Source: Levilinea saccharolytica
Lineage (GTDB): Bacteria > Chloroflexota > Anaerolineae > Anaerolineales > Anaerolineaceae
Length of the DNA stretch: 64,000 nt
Assembly (NCBI RefSeq): GCF_001306035.1
Contig: NZ_LGCM01000027.1
Span: 62,001-126,000 of the forward strand
Direction: 5' to 3'
Below, piece by piece: positions 17,853-27,728 of the stretch. The notes under the pieces are model-generated. The model made no database searches. It saw only the letters and a program-made list of their open reading frames with translations, and was not told where the DNA came from. The position numbers were made by a program, and so were the translations under genes. Within the stretch, counting starts at the first letter, position 1. Every line of letters starts with the position of its first letter.

Positions 17853-20453
17853 ATGGCAGCTACCCGATGGCATATCACACCCGAAGAAATCACCCGTTGG
17901 ACGAGTGAAGAAGAAGATGAATTCATGGGGGACTGGATCTTGGATTTCTTAAAATTTCAAACGGAATCGTCGCAGCAAATGCCCTCTTTACCCGATGACT
18001 CACCCTCCGATGAGGCGGTCCTGATTGAGAATCCCCAGATTCCAACTGAACTGCCCATCCTGCCCTTACGTGGTTTGGTGGTATATCCCCTCACCGCGGT
18101 TCCATTAACCATCGGCCAACCTCGATCGATTCGCCTGGTGGATGATGTCGCCAACAGCGAGCGCCTCATCGGCCTCATCGCCGCTCGCGACCCCGAAAAA
18201 GAAGCCCCCAATCCGGATGACCTGTATCAGACCGGCACCATCGCCATGATCCACAGGCTCTTCCGTGCCCCCGACGGCACGATCCGCCTGGTGGTTCAGG
18301 GGCTTTCTCGCTTTCGCGTCGTAGAGTATCTCCAAACCGAGCCGTACCTCAAAGCACGCATCGAACCTGCGGCCGAGATTGAAGAAGAAGGCATCGAGAT
18401 GGAAGCCCTGGCGCGCAATGTCCGCGACCAGTTCATCCACATCACCGAACTGATCCCCTCGATCCCGCGCGAATTCGTCAATTCGATTGCCTCCATTGAA
18501 GGCTCCCTTCAAACCACCTACTCAATCGCTAACTTCCAGCGCATGGATTTGCAGGATGCCCAGGATATTCTGGAGTTCGACTCCACCCGGGATAAGCTGC
18601 TGAAATTGGTCTCCATCCTCACGCGTGAAATCGAAATGCTCGAGTTGGGCCAAAAGATCCAAAACGAAGCCCGCTCCGAAATTGAGAAAGTTCAGCGCGA
18701 GTACTTCCTCCGCGAACAGCTCAAAGCTATTCAAAAAGAGCTGGGAGAGCGGGACGAGCAAACCGCTGATGTTGAAGATTTTCGCCAGAAAATCGAAAAA
18801 GCCGACATGCCAGAAGAAGCCGCCAAACAATCCCAGCGCGAACTGGATCGGCTGTCACGCCTGCCTACTTCTTCTGCCGAGTACGGCGTCATCCGCACCT
18901 ATCTCGATTGGTTGGTATCCCTGCCCTGGAATACCCACACCAGCGACAACCTCGATATCACCCATGCCCGTGAGGTCTTAGATCATGATCATTACGGGTT
19001 GGAAGACATCAAAGCGCGCATCCTGGAGTTCCTCGCCGTACGGAAACTGCGTTTGGAACGCCGCGAAGAGCTTTCCCAAGATTTGCGCGATGACCAAATC
19101 CGCCGTGAGCGCGAAGGGGTCATTTTATGCTTTGTCGGACCTCCGGGCGTAGGCAAAACCTCTCTAGGCCAATCTATTGCCCGCGCCCTCGGTCGAAAAT
19201 TTATCCGCATTTCGCTGGGCGGCATCCGCGATGAAGCAGAAATCCGCGGGCATCGCCGAACCTACATAGGCTCTCTCCCAGGGCGGATCTTGCAGGCGCT
19301 TCGCCGGGCCGAATCGAACAATCCGGTCTTTATGTTGGATGAAATTGACAAAATGAGCGCCGATTTCCGCGGCGACCCCGCCTCCGCTCTTCTGGAGGTG
19401 CTGGACCCTGAACAAAACTCAGAATTCCGTGATCATTACCTGGAAGTGGCCTTCAACCTCTCCCAGGTCATGTTCATCACAACTGCCAACACCCTCGAAA
19501 CCATCCCTGCCCCCTTATTGGACCGCATGGAAATTATCCAGCTAGCCGGGTACACCGAGGGTGAGAAGGTAAAAATTGCCAATCAATACCTGGTTCCCCG
19601 TCAACTGCGTGAAAACGGCCTCCGCCCCGGAGAGGTCGTCTTTACCGAGGCCGCCATCCACATCATCATCCGCCAATACACCCGTGAAGCTGGTGTGCGC
19701 AACCTGGAGCGCGAATTGGGGTCGGTCTGCCGCAAGGTTGTCGCTCAGTTAGCAGAGGACAAGCTAGACGTTTACGAAATTGACGCCGATCAGGTGCGTA
19801 AATATCTGGGGCGGCCTCATTTCCAGGGGGATGAGGAGATTTCCATGCGCACCTCAGAACCTGGTGTTGCCACCGGTTTAGCCTGGACCCCCGTCGGTGG
19901 AGACATCTTGTTCATTGAAGCCACGCGCATGCCCGGAGCGAAAGGCTTTCAGACCACCGGCTCCATCGGAAAGGTCATGGAAGAATCCGCCAAAGCGGCC
20001 CTGTCGTATGTGCGTTCCCGCGCTGAGATTTTGGGCCTGCCCGCAGATTTCTTTGACCACTCCGACATCCATCTCCACATCCCTGCTGGGGCACAACCCA
20101 AAGATGGTCCTTCCGCCGGGGTCACCATTGCCACGGCCATCGTATCCCTGATCTCCGGAAAGCCGGTTCGCTCCGATGTGGGTATGACGGGCGAAATTAC
20201 TTTACGCGGCCAGGTGCTGCCCGTAGGTGGGATCAAAGAGAAGGTATTGGCAGCCCACCGCTATGGCCTCAAAACCATCATCCTTCCGAAAAAGAACCAG
20301 GAAGACTTAGAAGATCTCTCAGAAGAAGTCCGTACTGCTTTGAATTTTATCTTTGCAGAAACCGTTACCGACGTAATCCATAATGCTCTGGAAGAACCGG
20401 CAAAACCGGCTTCCAGGTCCGCCAAGAGGGGCAGGCAAACAAAACATGAGTAA
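17853..20453 (+). CDS. lon: ATP-dependent Lon protease
   Basis: The 866-residue protein has the Lon order: N-terminal substrate-binding domain (about 62-260, starting [14 protein letters not shown]), coiled coil, AAA+ module with Walker A G429-K435-T436 (GPPGVGKT) and Walker [11 protein letters not shown], and the C-terminal serine protease with catalytic S754 (DGPSAG) and K797 (GGIKEK), spaced 43 residues apart as in the E. coli enzyme. A roughly 60-residue hydrophilic extension precedes the usual N-terminus; an ATG at 17925 would remove part of it. Lon degrades damaged and regulatory proteins. The gene overlaps the receiver gene by 8 bp. Confidence 0.96.
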   Translation: MAATRWHITPEEITRWTSEEEDEFMGDWILDFLKFQTESSQQMPSLPDDSPSDEAVLIENPQIPTELPILPLRGLVVYPLTAVPLTIGQPRSIRLVDDVANSERLIGLIAARDPEKEAPNPDDLYQTGTIAMIHRLFRAPDGTIRLVVQGLSRFRVVEYLQTEPYLKARIEPAAEIEEEGIEMEALARNVRDQFIHITELIPSIPREFVNSIASIEGSLQTTYSIANFQRMDLQDAQDILEFDSTRDKLLKLVSILTREIEMLELGQKIQNEARSEIEKVQREYFLREQLKAIQKELGERDEQTADVEDFRQKIEKADMPEEAAKQSQRELDRLSRLPTSSAEYGVIRTYLDWLVSLPWNTHTSDNLDITHAREVLDHDHYGLEDIKARILEFLAVRKLRLERREELSQDLRDDQIRREREGVILCFVGPPGVGKTSLGQSIARALGRKFIRISLGGIRDEAEIRGHRRTYIGSLPGRILQALRRAESNNPVFMLDEIDKMSADFRGDPASALLEVLDPEQNSEFRDHYLEVAFNLSQVMFITTANTLETIPAPLLDRMEIIQLAGYTEGEKVKIANQYLVPRQLRENGLRPGEVVFTEAAIHIIIRQYTREAGVRNLERELGSVCRKVVAQLAEDKLDVYEIDADQVRKYLGRPHFQGDEEISMRTSEPGVATGLAWTPVGGDILFIEATRMPGAKGFQTTGSIGKVMEESAKAALSYVRSRAEILGLPADFFDHSDIHLHIPAGAQPKDGPSAGVTIATAIVSLISGKPVRSDVGMTGEITLRGQVLPVGGIKEKVLAAHRYGLKTIILPKKNQEDLEDLSEEVRTALNFIFAETVTDVIHNALEEPAKPASRSAKRGRQTKHE

Positions 20454-20805
20454 AATTGTATTGATCGAAGACGACATCACCATGCGCACCCTGTTAAAGA
20501 CCCTGCTGGAATTTGAAGGGTTTGAAGTCTCCATATATGGCGAAATCGAAGAAGATAAAGTCGCAGAAATGCTCAAGCAGGAACAACCCCAGGCTTTGCT
20601 TCTCGATGTCCATTTGCGTAAAGGCAGCGGCATCACCATCCTGAAGTCCATTCGTGAAGACCCCCAAATTTCCACGACGCGTGTGATCATGACCTCTGGC
20701 ATGGATATGACCAGCCAGTGCCTCGATGCAGGCGCAGATCATTTCCTGCTCAAGCCCTACATGCCCGACGACCTCATTAATTTGCTGAAAGACAGCCGTG
20801 ACTGA
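20446..20805 (+). CDS. Stand-alone receiver (CheY-like) response regulator
   Basis: The ATG at 20446 lies within the last codons of lon (8-bp overlap). The 119-residue product is a single receiver domain with the acidic pair ED8-D10, phosphoacceptor D54 in [14 protein letters not shown] in VIMTSGMD and lysine in FLLKPY. No output domain and no kinase are nearby. Its end overlaps mogA by 8 bp, making a lon-receiver-mogA coupled unit. Confidence 0.9.
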   Translation: MSKIVLIEDDITMRTLLKTLLEFEGFEVSIYGEIEEDKVAEMLKQEQPQALLLDVHLRKGSGITILKSIREDPQISTTRVIMTSGMDMTSQCLDAGADHFLLKPYMPDDLINLLKDSRD

Positions 20806-21313
20806 CCGACCGCTGCGCGTTGCCGTTCTGACCATCTCCGACCGCTCCTCAGCCGGTCAGCGCCCCGATCTCTCCGGCCCAGCCCTGGCTGCGGAAGTTG
20901 AGAAGTATGGTTGGACCTGTGTTCAAACGGCTGTCGTGCCAGATGAAATATCCCAAATCGCCTCCGTCCTGGTTGCCTGGGCTGATTCCCGACAATGCGA
21001 TCTCATCTTGACCACAGGCGGCACAGGCTTTGCCCCTAGAGACGTAACCCCCGAAGCAACGCGTTCCGTGCTGCACCGCGAGACCCCAGGCATCGCCGAG
21101 GCAATCCGCAGCCGCAGCCTGGCAATCACCCCCCACGCCATGCTTTCGCGCGCCATCTCTGGTATTCGCGGCCAATCGTTAATCATTAACTTTCCAGGCA
21201 GCCCCAAAGCCGCCGTAGAAAGCCTGGGGTTCGTCGCTTCAGTCCTTCCTCACGCCGTCCAACTGATCTCCGAGGATCCACAATCAGAACAGGGTCATCA
21301 ATTAACCCAGTAA
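20798..21313 (+). CDS. mogA: Molybdenum cofactor biosynthesis protein (MogA/MoaB family)
   Basis: The 171-residue protein starts with GTG at 20798 inside the receiver gene. It has VAVLTISDRSSAG, the TTGGTGFAPRDVTPEAT pterin-binding motif and NFPGSPKA near the end, all typical of MogA/MoaB. The enzyme adenylates molybdopterin before metal insertion. The molybdenum hydroxylase at the left edge would need this cofactor, but other moa/moe genes are not in the window. Confidence 0.92.
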   Translation: MTDRPLRVAVLTISDRSSAGQRPDLSGPALAAEVEKYGWTCVQTAVVPDEISQIASVLVAWADSRQCDLILTTGGTGFAPRDVTPEATRSVLHRETPGIAEAIRSRSLAITPHAMLSRAISGIRGQSLIINFPGSPKAAVESLGFVASVLPHAVQLISEDPQSEQGHQLTQ

Positions 21314-21335
21314 ATTAATCGCGAAGAGGTGTCGA

Positions 21336-21536
21336 ATGCCCGAAATTACCAACGCTGAAAAAAATGGAAAGCTGCGCGTGATCGTCAAATTAAAGACCGG
21401 CGAGCGTATTTCGATTTGTCGCTGCTTTGCCTCCAAAGAATTCCCCATCTGCGACGGCTCTCACCGCGAACTGCCCTTCAACATCGGTCCAGCCGTCGTT
21501 GAGGCTGTGAACCCAGAAGAGGAAAAGCCAGCCTAA
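21336..21536 (+). CDS. CDGSH iron-sulfur domain protein
   Basis: This 66-residue protein holds the CDGSH 2Fe-2S site as C28, C30, C39 and H43 in CRCFASKEFPICDGSH. The three-cysteine, one-histidine ligation is diagnostic. It is a small soluble redox or iron-sulfur protein. It follows mogA by 22 bp and ends the plus-strand run; the DUF58 gene converges from the other side after 19 bp. Confidence 0.93.
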   Translation: MPEITNAEKNGKLRVIVKLKTGERISICRCFASKEFPICDGSHRELPFNIGPAVVEAVNPEEEKPA

Positions 21537-21555
21537 CTTGTCATAGCCGAGGGGG

Positions 21556-22833
21556 TTAAAAGCCAGATTCGAGTACTTCCTGCAAATCTGAGTCTTTTGT
21601 CATTACTGCCACAGGAACATTCCTGCGCTGCAGCGATGCGACGTGCTCTAAAATCGAATTGTGCCCGCCAAAAGACACGGGGTCAATGTAAACCACTACC
21701 GGGTGGACGCCGCGTTGTGCCAGAGAAATGGAGGCAGTTACCACGTTTGTATCTGTGGCCGCAGAAATTAAGATCACCGTGCTCCCCCGTGGCAGATGGT
21801 CCAACTGCCCCAATACCACAGCGTCGAGCCCCATGGTCCCCTTGCAGCGCAGCAGAGCCAGCGTTTCTAGGATTTTTGACAACTGCCTTTCCCCCCGTTC
21901 GGCTGCATGTACCACCAGGTACTGCCCTGCGCTGCAAAAGCCCAGAGACTGTCCCCGCATCAGGAAATATTTCGCCACTGAAGCCGCTGAAGATACGGCA
22001 TACTCGAAGGAGTCTTTGGGCAGGATTCGTTCGCTCTTGTGCTGCCACAGCCAAAATTGGTCAATACGCGTCGGCTTGTTGGCCCTTTCCAGGCTGAAAT
22101 GCGTTCCTGCCTGTGCGTCCACAAAAATCCACACATCCGCCCGCGGGTCCTGTTCAAATTCCTTCACCATCAAGTGATCTTTGCGCACACTGGTCGGCCA
22201 GTGGATGCGGTTCAGCGAATCTCCCGGCGCATATTCCCGCACGCTCGCCGCGTGGGGCGTCACCTCGTGGGTTTTCAGCCGTTTCGCGCGCCCACCCGGC
22301 AGCAGCCCCGGAGGAAACGGGAACACGCGTAAATCCACTGTCAGCGGTAAAACCAACAGACTTTGCCCGCCGGGGATCTTTCGCCGGTAGGCAAAAATTC
22401 CAAACGGGTCGCCGGCATACAGCGAGGTCGGCCCTAACTGAAATTGCCCCCGTTCCTGTAACAGCGTATAGGCCGAGTACCCGCGCACTTCATTTTTGGC
22501 CAGCCAGGAAAGCACCCGCGACCCTCCGCATCCAGGCAAATTGGACTCATTGCGCACATCCACCCAGGAGCGTTGGAACGCGGACAAATTTTCGATCTCA
22601 AATCGCTCTTCAAAAACCTGTCCCAATTGTTGGCGCAATCCGCGCGCGAATCGCCTCACCGCAAACCTTCGCACCGAGAACATGGCCAAGATGAAGCTCA
22701 CCAGCAGCAATAAAATGCACAGGTAAATGAGACGGTAAAATATGCCGGTCTGGGTCGGGTTCAAAACTTTAACCGCGGTCCAACAAGCCAACATCACCAC
22801 CAGAATAGCCCAAAACGTGTTGCGAACTCTCAT
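21556..22833 (-). CDS. DUF58 domain-containing membrane protein
   Basis: The 425-residue protein has two N-terminal transmembrane helices (about 5-22 and 29-50), a beta-rich region, and the DUF58 core around [40 protein letters not shown], followed by a vWA-like C-terminal half ([13 protein letters not shown]). DUF58 proteins are almost always paired with MoxR ATPases, as here (4-bp overlap). Their precise role, in envelope assembly or enzyme maturation, is not settled. It is the last gene of the six-gene minus-strand unit. Confidence 0.92.
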   Translation of the reverse strand: MRVRNTFWAILVVMLACWTAVKVLNPTQTGIFYRLIYLCILLLLVSFILAMFSVRRFAVRRFARGLRQQLGQVFEERFEIENLSAFQRSWVDVRNESNLPGCGGSRVLSWLAKNEVRGYSAYTLLQERGQFQLGPTSLYAGDPFGIFAYRRKIPGGQSLLVLPLTVDLRVFPFPPGLLPGGRAKRLKTHEVTPHAASVREYAPGDSLNRIHWPTSVRKDHLMVKEFEQDPRADVWIFVDAQAGTHFSLERANKPTRIDQFWLWQHKSERILPKDSFEYAVSSAASVAKYFLMRGQSLGFCSAGQYLVVHAAERGERQLSKILETLALLRCKGTMGLDAVVLGQLDHLPRGSTVILISAATDTNVVTASISLAQRGVHPVVVYIDPVSFGGHNSILEHVASLQRRNVPVAVMTKDSDLQEVLESGF

Positions 22834-23807
22834 CCGGCGCGGTCGGGTTTCTCCAGGTTTCCGCCTGGGATGGATACATTATGAAGCACTTCTTGAATGA
22901 TGGTTTCAGCGCTGATATTCTTCAGCCGCGCCGCCGGATCAATGATGATACGGTGGGCCAAAACAAAGCTCGCCAACCCCTTCACATCATCAGGCAGCAC
23001 AAAATCCCGCCCATTGATCGCGGCCCGTACCTGTGCCGTCCGCACCAGGCTCAAACTGCCGCGTGGGCTGGAACCCAGGTACACATCGGTGTTGGTGCGC
23101 GTTGCCCTCACCAATTCCACAATGTACCTTTTCACTGGTGGTGACACGTAGACATATTTGACCATTTCCTGCATTTGCAGCACTTCTTCCAACGGTGCAA
23201 CTTCGCTCAGGTCATTGATCGGGTGATTAATTTGTTGAAGCTCCAGGATATGCACTTCATCCGCAAGTGCCGGGTATCCTAGCCGCAACCGCATCAAAAA
23301 CCGGTCTAACTGCGCTTCTGGAAGCGGGAAGGTGCCTTCATACTCAATCGGGTTTTGGGTGGCCATCACCAAAAACGGATCGGGCAAGCGGTGCGTCACC
23401 CCATCCACCGTGATCTGCCGTTCTTCCATCGCCTCCAATAATGCAGACTGTGTTTTGGGCGTGGCACGGTTAATCTCATCTGCCAGCACAATCTGCGCCA
23501 TCAAAGGCCCCGGACGGAATTCAAACTGGCGCGTCACCTGGTTAAAAATGGACACACCCGTCACATCCGAAGGCAGCATATCTGGCGTGAATTGGATGCG
23601 GCTGAATTGACAGCCCAGGGATTTCGCCAGCGCGCGGCTGACCATGGTTTTTCCTACGCCGGGAACATCTTCCAAAAGCAAATGCCCCTGACAAAGCAGC
23701 CCCGTCACGATCAATTCCAGGGTGTCGCGTTTGCCAACAATCACCCGTTCCAAATTCTCAAGGATGCGGGAGCTAAAATCTTGAATGCGTTCAACATCCA
23801 GTTCCAT
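22830..23807 (-). CDS. MoxR-type AAA+ ATPase
   Basis: I use ATG 23807, five bases after GAGGAG; the GTG at 23813 is too close to that site. The 325-residue protein has Walker [19 protein letters not shown], Walker [25 protein letters not shown], sensor 1 [11 protein letters not shown] and the C-terminal lid typical of MoxR. It is thought to act as a chaperone-like ATPase with its DUF58 partner. Its start lies inside the end of the upstream YfhO-like gene (17-bp overlap). Confidence 0.94.
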   Translation of the reverse strand: MELDVERIQDFSSRILENLERVIVGKRDTLELIVTGLLCQGHLLLEDVPGVGKTMVSRALAKSLGCQFSRIQFTPDMLPSDVTGVSIFNQVTRQFEFRPGPLMAQIVLADEINRATPKTQSALLEAMEERQITVDGVTHRLPDPFLVMATQNPIEYEGTFPLPEAQLDRFLMRLRLGYPALADEVHILELQQINHPINDLSEVAPLEEVLQMQEMVKYVYVSPPVKRYIVELVRATRTNTDVYLGSSPRGSLSLVRTAQVRAAINGRDFVLPDDVKGLASFVLAHRIIIDPAARLKNISAETIIQEVLHNVSIPGGNLEKPDRAG

Positions 23808-26160
23808 AATCACTCCTCAGCTTCTTCGTTAGCGGCTTTCGTGTGCGCAGGATTATCCCCCATGTTATCACAAATATCAAACTGGAAAAAGTCACCCCAG
23901 CACCCCAATAGAAACTCGCCGGTTGATATCGGAAGGCAATCGTGTGCCGCCCAGCCGGCACTGCTGACGTCATGAACACCCCGTACGCCGGGTAGATTTG
24001 CTGCCATTTCCCATCCAGCTCGGCGCGCCAGCCCGGATAATGCACACTCGCCGCGGTCAGCCACCCATCCGTTTCTGCCTCATAGGTCACCAGTATTTGC
24101 TGCGCGCTTTTTTGTATTGTGAGATATTTGACTTTACCAGGATTGCACTCGCCAATCACTTCACGGCGATCCCCTTCCACAATCAACATGGGAAATTCGT
24201 TCACCACTTGCATCGCGCCCGTCACAGCCTTTTGCAGTTCATCCCTCGGAACCATCTGCGCGCAGCTGTGCCAATGCAGCCAATCACCCCCTTCCAAAGG
24301 CTCGTATCGTACCCCTAGAGGGGTGAACGCGTCCAGTTGTTCCACCGCAGATACATCGGCTGTGCGCAGCCAGCGCTTCAAAGCCTCGTCTGAAAGCCCC
24401 TCAGCAATTTCTTGCCAAATCATATACCGGGCCGGGACAAAGGGGTCAAAGTTACCCACCAGCGCCGCACCGTCCAAAAGGTTCAGATTCGGCAGCAAAA
24501 CCGCTCGCACATGCCGAGGGTCCTCAATGGGTTGGTAATCCTCAAATCGCAGGAAACGTCGGAATTTGAGTTGGTATTCATCCTCCGGCGAAAGGTACAC
24601 CCTCCCACCGCTGGGGATGTCTGATCGCTCTGCCATCGCATAAAAATGCTGAGGAACACTCGGAATCAAGTGCCGATTCGCCGTCCACAAATCCGCACCC
24701 ACCCACAACACAACCCCTGCCATCCAAATCCACCGCCACCGCATACTGTTATGCGCCGTGGGATGAGTTAAGGTTAAAACACCCGCCCCCAACCCCCAAA
24801 CACCCGCCAGGGCCGCCGCGCGGATGAACGATGGACTGACGTTGCCCATCATCATCCAGGCCGCGCCAGCCCCCAGGGTCACCGCAAAACCGCCCGCCGT
24901 CGCCAGCCGGGTCCAATACAGACCTTTGCCTGTCGGCCGTTTCCAAAGGTCGGTGCCCAATCCCGTCAGCATCGCCAGAGCAAACGCGGTCCACACCAAA
25001 AAGCGCGACGGCGCATTGAACATATCAAATGTCGGAACATGTTCAAACAAGAAGGGGAAGATGGGCAGGTTTTTCCCCAATCCCAATACAATCCCACCCA
25101 CCGCAAACCCCCATAAAAACACCGTGCCTGTCCTTTTGGATGCGGCTCCCCCCTCTGCCGGCTTCTTCCACCCGCCCACCAGCGTGCGCAGGGCCAGCAG
25201 CAGCGGCAGCAGTCCCAGATACAGCGCGTCTTCCCAATAATTGGCATATCCCCAAAAATCGCCCGTGCCCGGATTGCCAAATAAATCCGGCGCCAATAAG
25301 GACAGCAGCCGCCACGGCCACAGAGAATAGGTCAGCGCCGTTTCATAATCCACCGCGGACGAGCGCTGCGATTGGAGCAAGAATTCTGCCGTCGGCACCA
25401 GCTGCACCGCCGCGATCATCCCAGCCAGCATGCCAGCCGCCAGGAACATTCCTGCCGCGCGGATCATCCCCAACGCTCTCTCGCTGCGCCACCCGCCCAC
25501 AACCACCCATACACCCGCCAACATCAAAATATACCAGCTCAGCTGCGCATGCCCTGCCAAAAGCATCAGCGCAGTCGGCAGTACCAAAGACCATCTCAGC
25601 CAACTCAGCCTTTTTTCGGGGGTCTCTTCAGGGCTTCCAAACGGCGAGGCAATTCGGTTCGCCCCCAGGATCACAAAAGGCATCCACGCCCCAGCCCAAA
25701 TCATGCTGAAAAAATTTACCCGCCCAATCCAATATTGCCCAAAAGCAAATGCCATCGCGCCCAGAACCTGCCCCAAAGGAGACACGCCCACAGCTTTCAG
25801 CAGCCGTATCATCCCCCACCCGCCCCACATCAGGTGCAGCACAATCAGCAGCGAAAAAGAATAAGCTAACGCCTCATTCCCACCCACAGCCGCAAACACA
25901 AAGGTGATCCAGGTGGGCGGGTAAAACAAGGCCGATTGATAATTCGCCATCAGCGGCGCGCCCATCCCATTCAGCGCGTTCCACAGGGGCAATTCCCCTC
26001 CCAGCAGCATCTGCCAGGCATGCGCCCGCCAGGGGATAAACTGAAGTCCCGCAGTGCCCCAATACAGTACCTCTCCACCCACCAGCAGCCTTGCAAAAAG
26101 CAGGATAGGCAAGATCAGAATAGGCACAACGGTGAGGGGCAGTCGATGTAAACGCTTCAT
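23791..26160 (-). CDS. YfhO-family (GT-C-like) polytopic membrane protein, copy 2
   Basis: The 789-residue protein has about a dozen transmembrane helices and a C-terminal extracytoplasmic domain ending with another helix and a basic tail. After helix 1 comes [27 protein letters not shown], the YfhO/GT-C first-loop signature, and near the end the beta domain [31 protein letters not shown] typical of YfhO. Such proteins are implicated in glycosylating cell-envelope polymers from lipid-linked sugars. The acidic residue usually seen early in loop 1 is not obvious here ([13 protein letters not shown]). It overlaps its neighbours on both sides. Confidence 0.85.
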   Translation of the reverse strand: MKRLHRLPLTVVPILILPILLFARLLVGGEVLYWGTAGLQFIPWRAHAWQMLLGGELPLWNALNGMGAPLMANYQSALFYPPTWITFVFAAVGGNEALAYSFSLLIVLHLMWGGWGMIRLLKAVGVSPLGQVLGAMAFAFGQYWIGRVNFFSMIWAGAWMPFVILGANRIASPFGSPEETPEKRLSWLRWSLVLPTALMLLAGHAQLSWYILMLAGVWVVVGGWRSERALGMIRAAGMFLAAGMLAGMIAAVQLVPTAEFLLQSQRSSAVDYETALTYSLWPWRLLSLLAPDLFGNPGTGDFWGYANYWEDALYLGLLPLLLALRTLVGGWKKPAEGGAASKRTGTVFLWGFAVGGIVLGLGKNLPIFPFLFEHVPTFDMFNAPSRFLVWTAFALAMLTGLGTDLWKRPTGKGLYWTRLATAGGFAVTLGAGAAWMMMGNVSPSFIRAAALAGVWGLGAGVLTLTHPTAHNSMRWRWIWMAGVVLWVGADLWTANRHLIPSVPQHFYAMAERSDIPSGGRVYLSPEDEYQLKFRRFLRFEDYQPIEDPRHVRAVLLPNLNLLDGAALVGNFDPFVPARYMIWQEIAEGLSDEALKRWLRTADVSAVEQLDAFTPLGVRYEPLEGGDWLHWHSCAQMVPRDELQKAVTGAMQVVNEFPMLIVEGDRREVIGECNPGKVKYLTIQKSAQQILVTYEAETDGWLTAASVHYPGWRAELDGKWQQIYPAYGVFMTSAVPAGRHTIAFRYQPASFYWGAGVTFSSLIFVITWGIILRTRKPLTKKLRSDYGTGC

Positions 26161-27728
26161 GGTGAATATTCCACAGCATACAGGGTATATCCCTCCACCT
26201 CAGCCAGTTCCGTCAGCCAGGGGAGATTTTTTGCGGCGCCTCGTCCCGCATCGTTGGGTGTAAACAACACGTGCGTCACCCTCTGGGCCGCCAGCCATTC
26301 CAGGTCGCCATTCGCCGGATCTGCGAGAAAAGTCTCGACCTTCGGGCGCAGTTCGCGCAGATGGGCGCTTTCAGGTCCGTGCCCAATCAACGTAAATTGC
26401 GGCGTCCAGGCCGGCAGCGCATTCGAAGTATCGTATTCCGCCAGAATCACCGCGTCCTTCGGCAGCAGTTGGCGAATCTTCAGAAACATCGCTGTTTCGG
26501 GGCCGGGGCGAAACACCGGCGGCCGCACTGCCCCAACCGCCAGGCCGCCGCCCGCCAGCAGAATCACCGCCGGGATAAATAGGGTCACCCCCACAACCCG
26601 GGCTGCCCGTTGAATTCGGACGGAGGTTCGCAGATAACCAAGCAGTGCCAACACCACACACGCTGCCCAACCTCCCTCCGTCAGCCTTCGCTGTAAATCA
26701 TACGGTAGGTATGCCGCAGGGATGAACACCGCTGCCCAGAGAAGAAAAAATACACCCGTTCCATTTCGTTCTCGAAGTACAGCCCGTCCACCCCAGATCG
26801 CCAAGGGGATCACCGGCGCATAAGCCAGGAAATAATCACTCAGCGGCGGGGAAGTGATCAAATTTTGTTGAGCCCACACCCTCAAGTATGGGTCCGTCAG
26901 AAAACATACTCCTGTATAAATCACCAAAGGCGCTGCGAAAAGCCCCAACCAAAGCGCCGTACGCAGGAACCGCCGCAAATCCCAGGCCCAGTTCGCCAGG
27001 CGTGCAAACATTAGCCTTCCTGCGCCGTATAATCCCACCACACCCATGCCGATCATCAGGCTTTGCGGCTGCATCAGTCCCGCCAGGAGCCAGCTGATGC
27101 CCGCCCCCATTCGTTCTTTCAGCAGCACATCCTCTTGCTCACTTTTCAGAAGGACGTACAGCCCCCAAAATAAAAAAGCCCGCTCCCACACCAAATGGGG
27201 CAATCCTAAGACTGACAAAAATCCGAAAGCCTCCGGGGAATAGAACTCCAGCGGAGTCCGCTCCTGCCACAGCACCTGCATCCCAAACGGCGCCAGCCAA
27301 CCAAGTCCCCCGCCCGCCATCACCAGAGCCGCCCCCACCCACCGCACTCGCTCAGAAGGAAAGAACAATGAGAATAACCGCTCCAGCACAAAGGCCAGGG
27401 CAAATATCCCCACAATGCGGAACAAATGGAACAGCACCACCAACTGCACATGCTGTCCGGGGATCGAGGTCAATTTTCCTAACAGCAAATAAGGCAAAAA
27501 TGCCAAAAAGCCAGTTTGCGGCATATTGGTATAAGGCGTGCGAAACAGCCAATCCCCTTCTGCACCTCGCAGCATTTTGGCGATGTACGAGTTACCGTCT
27601 TCCACCCCAAAGACAAAGCCGGTGAAGCGCGCCTCGCCTTCCTGAGCGAAACCCAACAGATACGGCAAGGTCGTTAGAATCGCCAGGGCCACCGCCAGAA
27701 GCACCCATCCGCGCCGCGCTCTATCCAT
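26157..27728 (-). CDS. DGNSY-type polytopic membrane protein, GT-C-like, copy 2
   Basis: I know no characterised homologue of this 523-residue protein. It has one helix, then a loop with VEDGNSYIAKMLRGAEGDWLFRTPYTNMP, about ten more helices and a soluble C-terminal domain ending VEGYTLYAVEY. The acidic residue in a conserved first loop plus many helices plus a C-terminal soluble domain is the layout of GT-C glycosyltransferases. It is clearly paralogous to the gene at 29892-31403. Start overlaps the upstream YfhO gene by 8 bp, and its stop overlaps the downstream one (ATGA). Confidence 0.7.
   Translation of the reverse strand: MDRARRGWVLLAVALAILTTLPYLLGFAQEGEARFTGFVFGVEDGNSYIAKMLRGAEGDWLFRTPYTNMPQTGFLAFLPYLLLGKLTSIPGQHVQLVVLFHLFRIVGIFALAFVLERLFSLFFPSERVRWVGAALVMAGGGLGWLAPFGMQVLWQERTPLEFYSPEAFGFLSVLGLPHLVWERAFLFWGLYVLLKSEQEDVLLKERMGAGISWLLAGLMQPQSLMIGMGVVGLYGAGRLMFARLANWAWDLRRFLRTALWLGLFAAPLVIYTGVCFLTDPYLRVWAQQNLITSPPLSDYFLAYAPVIPLAIWGGRAVLRERNGTGVFFLLWAAVFIPAAYLPYDLQRRLTEGGWAACVVLALLGYLRTSVRIQRAARVVGVTLFIPAVILLAGGGLAVGAVRPPVFRPGPETAMFLKIRQLLPKDAVILAEYDTSNALPAWTPQFTLIGHGPESAHLRELRPKVETFLADPANGDLEWLAAQRVTHVLFTPNDAGRGAAKNLPWLTELAEVEGYTLYAVEYSP

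Noticed and set aside
25029-25709. Plus-strand proline-rich open frame
   Set aside because: It is the shadow of hydrophobic codons in the YfhO-type gene on the minus strand; composition is low-complexity and there is no start signal.
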